From Prostheceraeus crozeri (lineage: Eukaryota; Platyhelminthes; Polycladida; Euryleptidae), in the NCBI GenBank assembly GCA_907163375.1, contig CAJQUW010006411.1, positions 27,589-91,588 of the forward strand: a stretch of DNA of 64,000 nt, written 5' to 3'. Made by a program: the position numbers and the translations under genes. Within the stretch, counting starts at the first letter, position 1; each line of letters opens with the position of its first letter. The notes beneath the pieces are model-generated. The model had not been told where the DNA came from, did not search any database, and was given only the letters and a program-made list of their open reading frames with translations. Shown one piece after another: positions 14,081 through 24,718 of this stretch.

Positions 14081-14229
14081 AATATGACGTAATAATTCAA
14101 AATGGCTGCCATTAAAATCTTAAAATCGCAATATCTTAAAATCCAAGCCTCCTAGAGCTATCAAATATATTACAAACAGATAGGAAACCACCCCCAAAGT
14201 ATCCAAAAATCATAGTTTTGAACCTCTAA
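14081..14229 (+). repeat. Left terminal inverted repeat of the 4-kb transposon
   Basis: 149 bases, matching the reverse complement of 24,570-24,718 with four substitutions and no gaps by eye. Confidence 0.85.
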
Positions 14230-14422
14230 GTTCTTTCTTTCCGATTTTATATGACATTGCATTAACACGTGCCCGACATTTGAAAACATTATCATGTTGA
14301 TCTCAATTTTGTATTATGCCCTGGCAAAAAGGCAGAAACATCATTTATGTAAAAAACTAAACGAAAATAAATTACACACTTAGCGTACTCAACAGATTGA
14401 AAAGATGAAATGCATAAACTGT

Positions 14423-14689
14423 TCAAACATGTTTCGAGTTGTAGTCTCTCACAGCGCTCAATAATTTCCACGCGTATTCAGGATGGCTAAATTGCACTTT
14501 ATATTTGGCCCATGTTGCCTTGAAATCTGTATGGACAGTTTCGATTGCTTGCTCACTCCATCTCGCAAGACCCTCATTACGCATTTGGCAAAAGTCCTCA
14601 ATATGATAAAATATAGCGTGAATCTTTGGAGTCACAGGGATTTCAAGGTCCAAGTAGGCCTCTTTAAATAGCTGAATATGCGTAATATA
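14423..14689 (-). pseudogene. C-terminal piece of the transposon's cysteine-rich gene
   Basis: The minus strand reads YITHIQLFKEAYLDLEIPVT, then PKIHAIFYHIEDFC, GLARWSEQAIETVH and ends in SAVRDYNSKHV. The same protein pattern (VTPK-x-HA-x-F-x-H-x-x-x-FC, then SEQA-x-E-x-x-H-x-DF) is familiar to me as the end of a multi-copy uncharacterised invertebrate protein whose upstream part contains GGQFNGNSCHTLL. That upstream part is found at 21,361-23,174, immediately beyond the Harbinger. At the junction, codons for Y-I-T-H lie in the 13-base duplication made by the PLE insertion, so the gene was continuous before the two insertions. Confidence 0.7.
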
Positions 14690-15429
14690 TTCAATTTTCC
14701 ACGACGTAAACAAAAATATAGCTCTCCCTCAATTTAGACGATTTTTTTATTTTTTAAAAATAAATAAAGTTCCCCGACGCGTTTCGTCACGGTGGACAGT
14801 ATCAAGCGGGTAAGTAAATGAACAGGCAATTGGCTTAAATATAAAAATGATTATGCAGTGACGACTCGTTAGATCAATTCATGTTTGCGGTTGATTTGTG
14901 GCTTGTTCAACGCTATGAAGCGTGCTTCGGCCATTTTAGTTTTATCGAATTCTTTTGTTTATTTAGGACAGAAAGCTGGAAATTATCGATGTTCATCATT
15001 CTATCGGCATGGTCAGTCAAACTATGTTCAGATACTGCACTTTTACGATCTTGACAGTTCAAACTACGTTTGTGTTCATCATGCCGTAACTTTAAAGGTC
15101 GGCAAGTTTGACCAATGTAATTTTTATGACAAATTTTACATTCAAAATTTACACAATGTAGCCTATTTATCGCTACACATATATTTAGGTCCAATATCCT
15201 TGCACAGTTTACAATTACATTTGTTTTGGTTTTCAATAGTATTTATGCTATTAACTAAAGTTTGACCGGGTTTGCAGGTAACACGAACAGGAAGTTCATA
15301 CTTACTGACCAGTTTATTAATTTTTCTTAAGTAGCTATCACTAATGAAATCAACACAAAGGTTAATTTGATTTTCATTACTTTTAGTATTGGATTTTGAT
15401 TTTGGTGTAATTGATTTATGCGTAATATA
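14677..15429 (-). mobile_element. Penelope-like element fragment with 13-bp target duplication
   Basis: The 13-mer TATGCGTAATATA at 14,677-14,689 and 15,417-15,429 brackets 727 bases. The minus strand encodes a GIY-YIG endonuclease: a cysteine linker, then ECKICHKNYIGQTCRPLKLR with the invariant Y-I-G, and a downstream H-x-x-x-H-x-x-S pattern. The 3' part contains GACGAAACGCGTCGGGG, typical of Penelope-like tails. The fragment lacks the reverse transcriptase, consistent with 5' truncation. It interrupts the cysteine-rich gene of the 4-kb transposon. Confidence 0.75.
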
Positions 15430-15675
15430 GGGCCGTATGCACAGCCTAGAAACTACCCTAGTTATAACTAGATGAGTTTTATTTTTAGAAATTTAGTATT
15501 CACATCCTAGTTATAACTAGCAGCGAGCTAGTTGTAACTTGCTCTGATTTCTGAACAATTGATATGCAGTAGATAGAGCGGCGATAAATCGATATTTAGT
15601 TGTTACTAGGATTACCATGCACAGGGTAGTTACAACTAGGTGGAATTCCCTGATTTTGCCTAGTTGCAGGTCAAG
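15430..15675. repeat. Harbinger left TIR and subterminal CTAGTTATAACTAG repeats
   Basis: After the terminal 20 bases, the perfect 14-base palindrome CTAGTTATAACTAG occurs twice (about 15,461 and 15,510), with three or four degenerate copies (for example AGTTACAACTAGG near 15,627). Such clusters are the likely binding sites for the transposase or its Myb-like partner. Confidence 0.75.
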
Positions 15676-15899
15676 CTTGCTAGGCATTGATAAAATTAAT
15701 GAATATATATTAAAATACGTACTTGAATATTCTATTTTTTTAATTTAAAACTTGTAGATTAACACCACTTAACACATATAGGAGTAGCCTATGTAATTAT
15801 CAAAGGTTTTTAATATTCTTATCTATAAAAAATTCATATCCAAGCGAAGATCTAAATCAAGAACAGTAAATGTATCCAAAAAATTATGTATATATACAA

Positions 15900-16135
15900 A
15901 TCAAATTACACACTCTAAACCGCACCTCCTAAATCACACACTGAAGCGAGACACTATTCGTAAGTAATAAAAAAATCCTAAATCAAAGCGTTTTAGGAGG
16001 CTAGCGCACTAGTGTTATTGTTCTCTTTAGTATGTCAGCATTCTATTTCACGCAACCTCCTAAAATTCTAGTGTGTCGCGCTTTAGGATGCAGATTTCTT
16101 CGATTTTAGGAGGTGACAGTTTAGAGTGCAGGTAA
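15900..16135. repeat. Repeated TTTTAGGAGG/CCTCCTAAAA motif
   Basis: At least four copies in both orientations (near 15,927, 15,990, 16,060 and 16,112) between the left end of the Harbinger and the 3' end of its transposase gene. Function unknown; possibly a small nested palindromic element or extra binding sites. Confidence 0.45.
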
Positions 16136-16245
16136 CGTTGAGACCATAAAATGTCAGCAATTCTTCTTCTGACAACCTTTCCCCTTTCGCGCAGAGCCCG
16201 ACTTCGCACAGTTTCTTCTTCTTCCTCCTCCTCTTCATCATCGGA

Positions 16246-17853
16246 TTACACAGCTTCATTCTCATCAAAATCCAAGTTTTGTTCACCCCTTTCGATCAGC
16301 ATGTTGTGCAGAATACACACAGCCATTATGGTTGGGCAAACACGCTCGAGATCTATGCGAAGAATGTATTTGATGCAGGGGAATTGGCGTTTCACTATAC
16401 CAAAACTACGCTCTACACAGCATCTCGCCCTCTTATGAAGCTTGTTGTAGTGCCGCTCTTTCTCGGATTCGGGAATAGGGTATGGATTCATGAGGAATGG
16501 GGTTACGCCGTATCCACTGTCGCCCAAGATGATTACATCGGTACTTTCTGAAAGCGTCTTGTAGATAGGAGAATTTTTAAAAATTCGGCTATCATGAACA
16601 CTACCTGAAATATAAATACGCATGTATTATTGATAGGCCTACACACATTTATATGAATATACAGTATACACGTATGTCTATAGTGAATACAAAGTATTAA
16701 ATCAGGTTACACAGTAATAATTATCTGACGATTCGAATGCCACTCTTTCTTAGGGATTGAGTGTGTCGCACGAAACATTTGTACCTTGCTTTATTTAATA
16801 TTCACTTTTGTTATTGGTCATTCAGTAAAGCCGTAGAGAAAACTGAATTCGGATTTACAATGAATTTGAAACACAGCCGCCCCTATTTGGCCACGAATCA
16901 CATCATTATCAATTAGCCTAATCATAAGCTTAGATATTTTGAATTATTCCAGTAGAAGTATTACCTTTGCATTACCATGTATTACACAATCAATAGTTTC
17001 AGACGTGATGTCATTTATCATTTATCTATGAGTAGGTCTAGAGCAAAGTAACTTTGCTAAGCTTATTAGTAATGTTTACTGTAAATATTAGGCCTATACA
17101 GAATTACTTTAACTGAATAAGTCTGTATTATGTACTTGTAAACATTAAACATATCAACATTTGAAACTAATCAACTTACCAGGCCATTCGGCTGAGATGT
17201 CTATGAATCGATATTCATCATCACAAATGGCTTGAACATTCATTGAATGAAATCCCTTGCGGTTGATATATTCATCCGGGAAATAACGAGCGTTTGGTGC
17301 TTCGATACGTACATGGGTACAGTCGATGCAACCTATAGTCATCGGGAAATTATATTGATCAAAACATCTATCTTTTGTCATATTAATTTGATTTCGTGAT
17401 GGCCAATGAACTCTGGATCTCAATGAGTTTAATTAATATGGCGCATGTAACTTCCCATGAAACTCTTGAAACGGTGCTCTGGTCAACCTGCATCCACATA
17501 GCCAAACTTAGCTGCATGGCACCAGTAGCATAAAACCGTAATCCAATACATGTTCTTTGAATAGGATTTAGAACATCACTCCTACTGTTCCGTTTGAGAT
17601 AAGGGCTCAGATGAGTAGCTAAGTCCATCACTCCTTCTTTTGAACACCGAAATATGCTCCTAAATTCTTCCTCTTCATATATGTCAAGGGGAGTGACGTG
17701 GTCTCTTAAACGCCATTCTCGAGCAAGACTCGATCTGGCGGCATCTCTCAAGGCAAGATCTCTGAACATAAAATCCATATCGTATGTTGACTTTCTGATC
17801 TGCAGACAATACTCTATTGAATAACATGTGCATGTACACATTACTGGTAGCAT
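16246..17853 (-). pseudogene. PIF/Harbinger transposase (DDE nuclease), one frameshift
   Basis: The likely start is the Met at 17,778 (MDFMFRDLALRDAARSS). The N-terminal part (17,383-17,853) carries the helix-turn-helix region (MWMQVDQSTVSRV). The central part (17,180-17,423) has GCIDCTHVRIEAP with the first catalytic Asp and INRKGFHSMNVQAICDDEY. The last exon (16,246-16,604) has SVHDSRIFKNS, ILGDSGYGVTPFLMNPYP with an Asp and ARCCVERSFGIVKRQFP with the catalytic Glu. A GT-AG intron at 16,605-17,179 joins SAEWPG to SVHDSRIF in frame. One frameshift near 17,410 separates EIQS from VHWPSRNQINMT; otherwise the frame is open. It acts in the nucleus to cut and paste the element. Confidence 0.85.
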
Positions 17854-17948
17854 TGTTCAGGTTAAAAGATTACTTGATTATCGGTCAACTGAACTCGCTC
17901 GCTTGAAACTGTTTGAAAGGTTAAGATTGTATTGCATTTGTCACAGTC

Positions 17949-20684
17949 ATGGATAGTACAGAAGAACGTCATCTTCTTGAAGCAATTAGCAAACATTCTA
18001 CCGCTATTTTATCTAAACAAAGAGATGATCAGAGCAAAGAGAAGAAGAAGTCGGCCTAGGAGGACATCCTGACCCACATGATAACAAAATGTGCATACCA
18101 GGCGACAATCGAACAATTGAAGAAGAAATGGGTAAACATCCAGGATAGAGTGAAGGAAAAGATAGATAATTCGTCAAAAACTGGAGGTGGTCCCTATCAA
18201 CGACAGAGCGAAAACGATCGGATCGCTTTGGATATTATAGGCAAAGACAATCCAAAACTGAAGAAGGTACCAGGAGCAGTGAACTCGAAAACCTCACAAA
18301 AAAGAGAATTGGTAAGTACTAAAGTAGCATATCAGTACTTGTATGATGCAACTGAATTTCAGGCTGGACTGTAGGGTAGCGCCTTCAGCCCTCTGAAATG
18401 GTCACATGTGTCATCAGCCGACTTGTTACCTCCTCGTGGTCCCCCTGGGTAACGCCAACAACAGCGGCTCACTGGCGAGTGAAGGGCGCCAGCCTAAAAT
18501 AACTCTTGCTCGGATAGATGGAGTTCGTCAGTCAGTGAAGACAGTCCATCTAGGAGAAGGCTAACTCCGAGAAGGCCACAGTTACGAATGCCGCAAACAG
18601 ATACACCCGAAATGTCTACAATGGTACTTGGACGCTTTTTGGATACTTGGACAGAAATAAAAATAGGAACTTGGAACGTATTAACTCTTCGTCAGCTTGG
18701 AGCCACCGAACTTTTAATGAGAGAAATGAGAAGGTATAACATCACTATGACAGGATTGTGTGAAACACGACTGACTGGTACTGGAGTGGTCTGGCCATGA
18801 GTCGCATGGTCGTCGGGGAGTGGCCCTTGCTCTATCCTCCCAAGCCCGCAATGCCCTTGTTGGCTGGCAGCCAGTTAGTGATAGAATTCTCATGGCGCGT
18901 TTCAGGCATCGGTTTGGCAAGATGTCAGTCATGGTTGCCTATGCACCAACTGAAGTTGCCGATGACGACGTTAAAGAAGAATACTACAATCAACTCGAAG
19001 CGACATCAGCCACAGTGCCCCCGCATGATATTTGTATCCTTCTTACTGATGCGAATGCCACCATCGGTGAAGACGCGCGGACAACCTGGCCAGGAACAGT
19101 AGGCAATGTGCATATTGACCAGACAACAAACGACAACGGCTCAAGATTCCTCGACATGTGCCAAACAAATGGTCTTTGTATAGCAGATTCGTGGTTCCCC
19201 AGACGCAGAATCCATCATTGGACTTGGTATAGCAACGACGGACATACCAAAAAAAGCCATTGATCACATTGCCGTCTCACGACGATGGCGCAGTTCAGTT
19301 ACAAACTGTAAAGTGTTTAGAGGAGCACACTTGGGAAACACTGATCACCGACTGCTTGTCATGACGATGCGTGTGCGACTCAAAGCAGGCCAATTGAAGA
19401 GACGTGATATCAGATTCGACGCAACAAAGTTTAAGGATCCTGAGATTGCTGAGAACTTCTCGATTGAAATAGCAAATCGTTATACTGTTCTTGCTAACCT
19501 CGATCACGAAAATTGGGAAACGTTTAAGTCGGAGATTCAAAACGCAGCAGCCACCATTCTTCGTAAAGAAAGAGCGCCACCGCGACGCCCTTGGATCTCA
19601 CCGGAATCTCTCGATCTAGTTGAAAAGAGGCGAAAGGCCAAACTCGATAGGAACATCCAAGAGTATCGTCGGCTCAATCGACTCAGGAATTTGTCACTGA
19701 AACAGGACAAGGAAAGATACTGGAGTGAAAAGGCAGACGCTCTCGAGACCGCTTCGGCCAGAAATGACACTGCGGCGGTCTATCGACTACTCCGTGACCT
19801 TCGCGATGAACCGACGACTAAAATCACACAGATTAAGAACAGGCATGGAGAAGTCCTTACAAGCAAAGAAAAGTGCCTCAACCAATGGAAAGAGCACTTC
19901 AGCGATCTTCTCAATCGTACGTCCACACAGACCGATTTGACACAGCTCAACGCGGTTGACAATCCCTTACCTTCTCCAAGGTGCAAGACAGATTGTATTT
20001 CCACATCAGAAGTAAAGCTGCAACTGAAACGGCTTCACAACAAAAGAGCTCCCGGGATATGCAATATCACAGCAGAAATCCTCAAGCATGGAAACGACTG
20101 CATGATCCAATGGCTCACTGACGTCTTCAACGCTGTGTGGGAAAATGAATCCATTCCGGAAGATTGGAAGAAGGGCGTGATCCTCCCATTCTGGAAGAGA
20201 AAAGGCGACGCTCGAGTATGCTCTAACTATCGTGGCATCACTCTTCTGTCGTTACCAGGGAAGCTGTTCACCAGTATCCTAATCAACCGTGCAAAGGTAG
20301 CCATGCATCATCACCGCCGCCCCCAACAAGCTGGCTTTATGCCTGGACGTGGTACGAGTGATCAAATAGCGATCGACATTCCAATTAGAAATGTCGCACT
20401 TTCAATGCAGTTCTGCATGCTTGGTGTGACATTTCTCATTTATAAGTTCATATTTACATGTACATGAACATGAAAATCAATTTAGCTATAATTACATGTT
20501 CTATTTCCAGTTTCAATCTACATGTACGAGTACAAAGCGCAAAAAGGCATCACCAACTGCAAAATCTTCACAGGCCGCTTCTTCTTCTGGTTGACCTTGA
20601 CTCGGACGATGATACACAAGAGCTGTACAAGGACGTGCTAAGGCTCCAAAAGAGGAAGTTGATCCTTGAAATCGAGGAGATGTA
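17949..20684 (+). pseudogene. Harbinger Myb/SANT-like accessory gene, split by a LINE
   Basis: Exon 1 (17,949-18,311) encodes MDSTEERHLLEAISKHS, a KKKSA-stop-EDI segment, then EQLKKKWVNIQDRVKEKI and TGGGPYQRQSENDRIALDII. This is the tri-helix Myb/SANT-like layout of Harbinger accessory proteins, in which Trp spacing is conserved. The single in-frame TAG at 18,057 stands where a Trp is expected. GTAAGT follows at 18,312. The 3' exon is at about 20,520-20,684 (TQELYKDVLRLQKRKLILEI), after an acceptor ATTTCCAG near 20,510. About 2 kb of LINE separates the two. The known role of this gene class is to bind TIR regions and bring the transposase into the nucleus. Confidence 0.7.
18374..20385 (+). 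mobile_element. APE-type LINE, 3' half missing, inside the Harbinger
   Basis: It starts with a LINE-like leader (GGGTAGCGCCTTCAGCC). It continues with the APE endonuclease: IKIGTWNVLTLRQLG, LCETRLTGTG, VMVAYAPTEVADDD, FLDMCQTNGLCIADSWFPRR and IDHIAVSRRWRS near NTDHRLLVMTMR. The reverse transcriptase follows (PEDWKKGVILPFWKRKGD, CSNYRGITLLSLPGKLF, QAGFMPGRGTSDQIAI), but the sequence stops before the YADD catalytic box. At least two frame changes occur, near 18,795 and 19,262. The tail region of such LINEs is absent, so this is an unusual 3'-truncated copy. Confidence 0.8.
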
Positions 20685-21261
20685 AAGGAGGAAAGTGCCA
20701 GTTCTTACGTGCGACAGGGGAACGCAAACCACAATCGATGTCTCTACGGTGTATGACTTTGCAGGGCACTATATTTTTCCAACTGACACATAATTCTAAA
20801 AATATATAATTCTTTAGTGGATATAAACATAGTTTTTCTTGATACGACAATACGTTATTACACTGAGACCATGAGGTACTATGACCATTCTAGGTTGTGA
20901 TTTTTGTTGACCATTCTACAGTGATGTGCTGACAGTATATATATTATTCTCTGTATATATATAGTGATAAGCTAACAGATAACATTATTCTTTCTCTTGG
21001 GAACCTTGTCTACAAAGAGCTATCCTCTTTGAATCGATAAACTGACTGCATACATGACGTATAGGCCTACATGCTTGCACTGGCTTGCACACTGTCAATT
21101 TGTTGACAAACCGCATACAGAACCACGTGCATTTTCATGTGACGTAAGTGATGTAAAATTAGGTCGTCGTTAAAATTGATCGTGACGAATATTCGGCCTT
21201 GAATACGCATTGATGATGCAATCGTGCAGTCGCTGTTGAACTTCTATTATTAGCATTCACT

Positions 21262-21360
21262 GCACCTAGTTATAACTACCCTAGTAGGAGCTGTGCATAC
21301 CAAATCAAGTTACAACTAGGAAATAACAGTCTAGTCGTAACTAGGCTGTGCATACGGCCC
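21262..21360. repeat. Harbinger right TIR and subterminal repeats
   Basis: CCTAGTTATAACTACC, AAGTTACAACTAGG and CTAGTCGTAACTAGG are stacked before the terminal GGCTGTGCATACGGCCC. They mirror the left end. Confidence 0.8.
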
Positions 21361-23174
21361 ATAGTCAGGATTAGACGATGACCAAAACATGATTGAACGA
21401 CTTGTCTGGATGTTTCAAAACACCGGAGATACTTCAAGCAATGGAGTGGGCACATTGATCTTAACAAATCCAGGTTGGAGAGTAGGGTGTGACACGAATT
21501 TCCATTGAACTGGCCTCCATGTAGAGCTTCCCGTGACACATGGCAACGGTTGGCCCAGATTAGTGCGCCGTTCCACTCCGTTTCCATAGCCTTGAATAAA
21601 GTATTTTCTGGCCCCAATAACAAGTGGAGTTCCGGCGGTGGCAATATATCAATCACACGATCGTTGTCATCTCCTTTCAAAATAGGTAAATGTATAATGT
21701 TCCCAAAGTTCTTTGCATTTTTTAAAGTCCCGTCACTTTCGTACCATTCCCAAAAAGAATCACGCAAATTTCCAAGAGTTCTCAAAACGGATTTGTTTTT
21801 CAACTCCGTCCGATGAATATTGTACCAACTGCAAGGGTGATTGGAACTGTGGGACACGATGCTCAGTACAATATTTGCCAGCTTGAGGTCAGTTGTTATG
21901 GCAAAATTGGAACCCATTAGTGATGGGTCATTTAGACCACCGATAAGCTGAGCCAGCACCCACAATCTAAGCACGTTTGTATAATTCTCTTGGACATCTG
22001 GGGCCATTGCTAGAATCATCAACTTTTTTGACGCCCGTATTTCAATGACCTTGCGGCGACACCTTGTTCATACGCTGCTCTCCTTGGTTCCTTATGATCA
22101 TAAATAATACCACTCCTACACATTGTCAAACATAACTTAAAAAAACCACCACCGTCCAGACCAATTTTGAATAGAATGCCATCTGTTGAGTGACGGTCCC
22201 TTCGGTGCAAAACTTCTCGAATTAATCCTTCAAGATTGTGACAAAAAACAGTTGGTCTCGATACTTGCGAGCAAGTCTGACTAGCTGTAGTAGTAGTATA
22301 ATCAATGTCACTCACGGTGAAGTATTCGTCCAGGGTCCAGTTCCGTACACTCACTTTGGATTTGACGTGATTTTCAATGCTCCGTCTATTTTTTGTTGCT
22401 GATCGTATAAGGGACGCCAGCTGCTGGATAAGTTCATTGTCACTTGTATAGTTGCCAAATCATCACAAGTCAACAAATGGACTGATTTCGTAGATGACTG
22501 TTCTGGCGAAACAGCAACACTTAAACGAGAACCACCAGTAGATAACAAGATATTATTGGAGCCAGAATTCGTTGTTTTCTCTTTAAGAATGCTCTCAGCT
22601 AACTGGTCTCGTCCTTTTTCATCCGGTACCACATACTGAGTAGATTTTCTTTCCTCGTTGCTTTTGTACAAGTATGACTTTCGCCTCGACATAAAGCGGT
22701 GAGGCAGAAATTGCAAATACGAATAGGTGCACGTGATGTCGATGATAAAGCAGAAGCTGATGAAGATGGTCAACCAACTGATTTCTTCTCAAATTTCGAA
22801 GAGGAAGAAATTGTAGAACGGGTAATTTGACACACCTTACATTCGCACACGACTCCAGAGCGGGTTACAGGCCGGGGAGATATTCCGATAACAGAATAGT
22901 CAAACACATCGATGCTTTTGGTGAATGTGCCTTTGCTGTATTCTTGTATCACATTTCTACATGTGCCACACAATGCGGAGGGCAAGCGAATATCTCGGAA
23001 ATCGTGTCCTTCGAGAAAATATTGCGTGATGATAGCTTCATTAGCTGGCGTTATCTTTCGCATTTCCTTGGTCTTACCCATGCAGAGCAAGCAAACAGCA
23101 GAGCGAGAATCGTCATGAGAACGGGCGGAAGTCGGCATTTCACATACCTGTATTCTTAATGAAGAGACAAGCAA
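21361..23174 (-). pseudogene. N-terminal and central part of the transposon's cysteine-rich gene
   Basis: Read on the minus strand from 23,174. The first ~135 residues hold a zinc-binding-like domain: CLLCMGKTKEM, then ALCGTCRNVIQEY, then RSGVVCECKVCQITR. A second cluster (CNFCLTALCRGESHTC) is visible in another frame near 22,690. The central part reads KIGLDGGGFFKLCLTM near 22,150, then VQENYTNVLRLWVLAQLIGG near 21,950. The final part reads ALHGGQFNGNSCHTLLSNLD near 21,510 and CLKYLRCFETSRQVVQSCFG just before the Harbinger. The pieces sit in different frames with a few internal stops, and one base appears missing just upstream of the junction (HRLNPDY expected). The role is unknown; as the main gene between TIRs it may be a transposase or accessory protein. 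Confidence 0.6.
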
Positions 23175-23262
23175 GACACTGTGTGCGTACAGAACAGTCG
23201 TCAGCAGATATGCGCGCGTGTTTCATTTTAGTTGACAATAAATCAAATCCATCTTCTTTACA

Positions 23263-23290
23263 GAGAGAGAGAGAGAGGGAGAGAGAGAGA
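23263..23290. repeat. GA microsatellite
   Basis: A run of GA dinucleotides with one interruption, inside the 4-kb transposon. Confidence 0.9.
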
Positions 23291-23590
23291 TCGATCGTCG
23301 AAACCATAGAAATTACCAATGCCATTCATTATCTATTTCTATGGTCGAAACATTCAATAATGCACACCATTAGTACAGGTTTTCCAGTTCGACAATGCGA
23401 CTATCAGATTAAAGAATATGTTTTAAGATGCAACAACGGTATTTCTGTTAATCAGCAGCGTTTTCAATTGAATGATATTATTTTTAATCGGTAGTGATAA
23501 TAAGTGAGTTTATTAATGGATTTATAAGTTTAATGAACGGCAACCTGAAATCATAAACGGCTTTTCATATTCAATTATATTTTATTTAAC

Positions 23591-23765
23591 AGGTAAGTCA
23601 ATACAAAAAGTTTTGATAATTTTTTTAATTCGAAAAGGTAAAATATGTCAAAAGGAAAAGTTTAATAATTATTTTAATTCATAAAGGTAATACAGTAAGT
23701 CATTAAAAACTTTTTTTACGAAAAGGTAAGTCAATACGAAAAAGTTTTGAGAATCTTGAAATTTT
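23591..23765. repeat. Degenerate tandem repeat, unit about 50 bases
   Basis: Three to four copies of a unit containing AGGTAAGTCAATAC, AAAAAGTTTT and a poly-T/AATTC stretch. It lies directly 3' of the DDE transposase fragment. Confidence 0.6.
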
Positions 23766-23801
23766 TTATTCCATTATGAAACAAAACAAGTACCGTAATA
23801 G

Positions 23802-24131
23802 TCATTGATGGTTTTGTAAGACATCCTCGCGATTAATTAGTCTAGGCATCAATCTGCCCATACGTCTGGAAGACCTTCCCATCTTATTTGCAGTGATGGC
23901 ACTCATATTTTGGGAGGCGAGTTGCAGTAAGGTCAAATTCCGCTGTTGTCCAGTGTAGTTGTGTAACTGCTCACGAATCTCAGCTACTTCTCTCTTGAAA
24001 GCCGCTTTCCACATGGAAAACGCGTTCTCTGCGATATTGAGAAATGGAGAGTTGGGCGGTAAGTACCTAATAGAGTGTCCCTCTCGCAAACTGACTTCAC
24101 GGGCTCTATTGTGGCACGGAGCATTATACAT
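23802..24131 (-). pseudogene. DDE transposase C-terminal fragment (IS630/DDE_3-like)
   Basis: A 109-residue minus frame reads MYNAPCHNRAREVSL, then YLPPNSPFLNIAENAFSMWK. The DNAPCHN box and the PPxSPFLNxxENxFSxWK box are the second and third catalytic segments of IS630-Tc1-like DDE transposases. Here the Asp of the second box is Tyr (MYNAPCH), so the catalytic triad is lost. The N-terminal half is not recognisable upstream. It could be the original transposase of the surrounding 149-bp-TIR element, or a separate small insertion: short inverted copies of ACCATAGAAATT occur near 23,303 and 24,417. Confidence 0.6.
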
Positions 24132-24569
24132 GACGAATACATTTACGACGATATCATTTATTCTTCACGTGAAATACCGCTCACTAATCTGATAGAGACA
24201 CAATTGAACTATTTTGCTGCAGTTTATTTATTGTTGTCGCTCTCAATTGTGAAATGACGTAATATTTTATCTTTTAACGTTTTAGAAATTAAAGTGCCGC
24301 TCTTGTTTCGTAGTTGCCGTTGTCGTGTAGGAAAACCTGTATTACGTGATGACCATAGATATATCGAGATTTTTAATTAAGGAATTGAAAGAAAGAGAAT
24401 CACCTGGTATTGTTCAATTTCTATGGTTTACCGTTCATTTGGCTATGACATAACAGGATCGATGGCTATCATAGAATCAATGTTTGTATCAGTATTAGAC
24501 GCTTCTATTTGGTTATTAATTTAGTTGTAGGTGTAAATATATCTGGGAGTCCATGGTTACAGGCAGCAT

Positions 24570-24718
24570 TTAGAGGTTCAAAACTATGATTTTTGGATAC
24601 TTTGGGGGTAGTTTCCTATCTGTTTGTAATATATTTGATAGCTGTAGGAGGCTTGGATTTTAAGATATTGCGATTTTAAGATTTAAATGGCAGCCATTCT
24701 GAATTATTACGTCATATT
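24570..24718 (-). repeat. Right terminal inverted repeat of the 4-kb transposon
   Basis: Partner of 14,081-14,229. It ends exactly where the minus-strand LINE coding sequence begins. Confidence 0.85.

Larger units (their letters stand above)
15430..21360 (-). mobile_element. PIF/Harbinger DNA transposon with nested LINE
   Basis: The ends are inverted copies starting GGGCCGTATGCACAGCCTAG, flanked by ATA at 15,427-15,429 and 21,361-21,363 (a 3-base target duplication, as expected for PIF/Harbinger). It has the two standard genes facing each other outward: a nuclease-type transposase on the minus strand (16,246-17,853) and a Myb/SANT-like DNA-binding accessory gene on the plus strand (17,949-20,684). 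An APE-type LINE has landed in the accessory gene. Each gene has one visible lesion, so the copy is inactive but not old. Confidence 0.88.
14081..24718 (-). mobile_element. TIR DNA transposon of unrecognised superfamily, with nested insertions
   Basis: Two 149-base terminal inverted repeats, 14,081-14,229 and 24,570-24,718, differ at only about 4 positions. They enclose a cysteine-rich multi-copy gene (minus strand) and a DDE transposase fragment. After removing the nested PLE fragment and the Harbinger, the element is about 4 kb. Its insertion splits a minus-strand LINE whose two halves lie directly outside the repeats. The only duplication I can see is a possible 2-base CG. The ends begin AATATGACGTAATAATTC, which I do not recognise from a named superfamily. 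The internal gene has several frame changes, so this copy is inactive. Confidence 0.7.

Noticed and set aside
23591-23765. CRISPR-like spaced repeat
   Set aside because: Degenerate adjacent tandem units of about 50 bases without unique spacers, in eukaryotic DNA.
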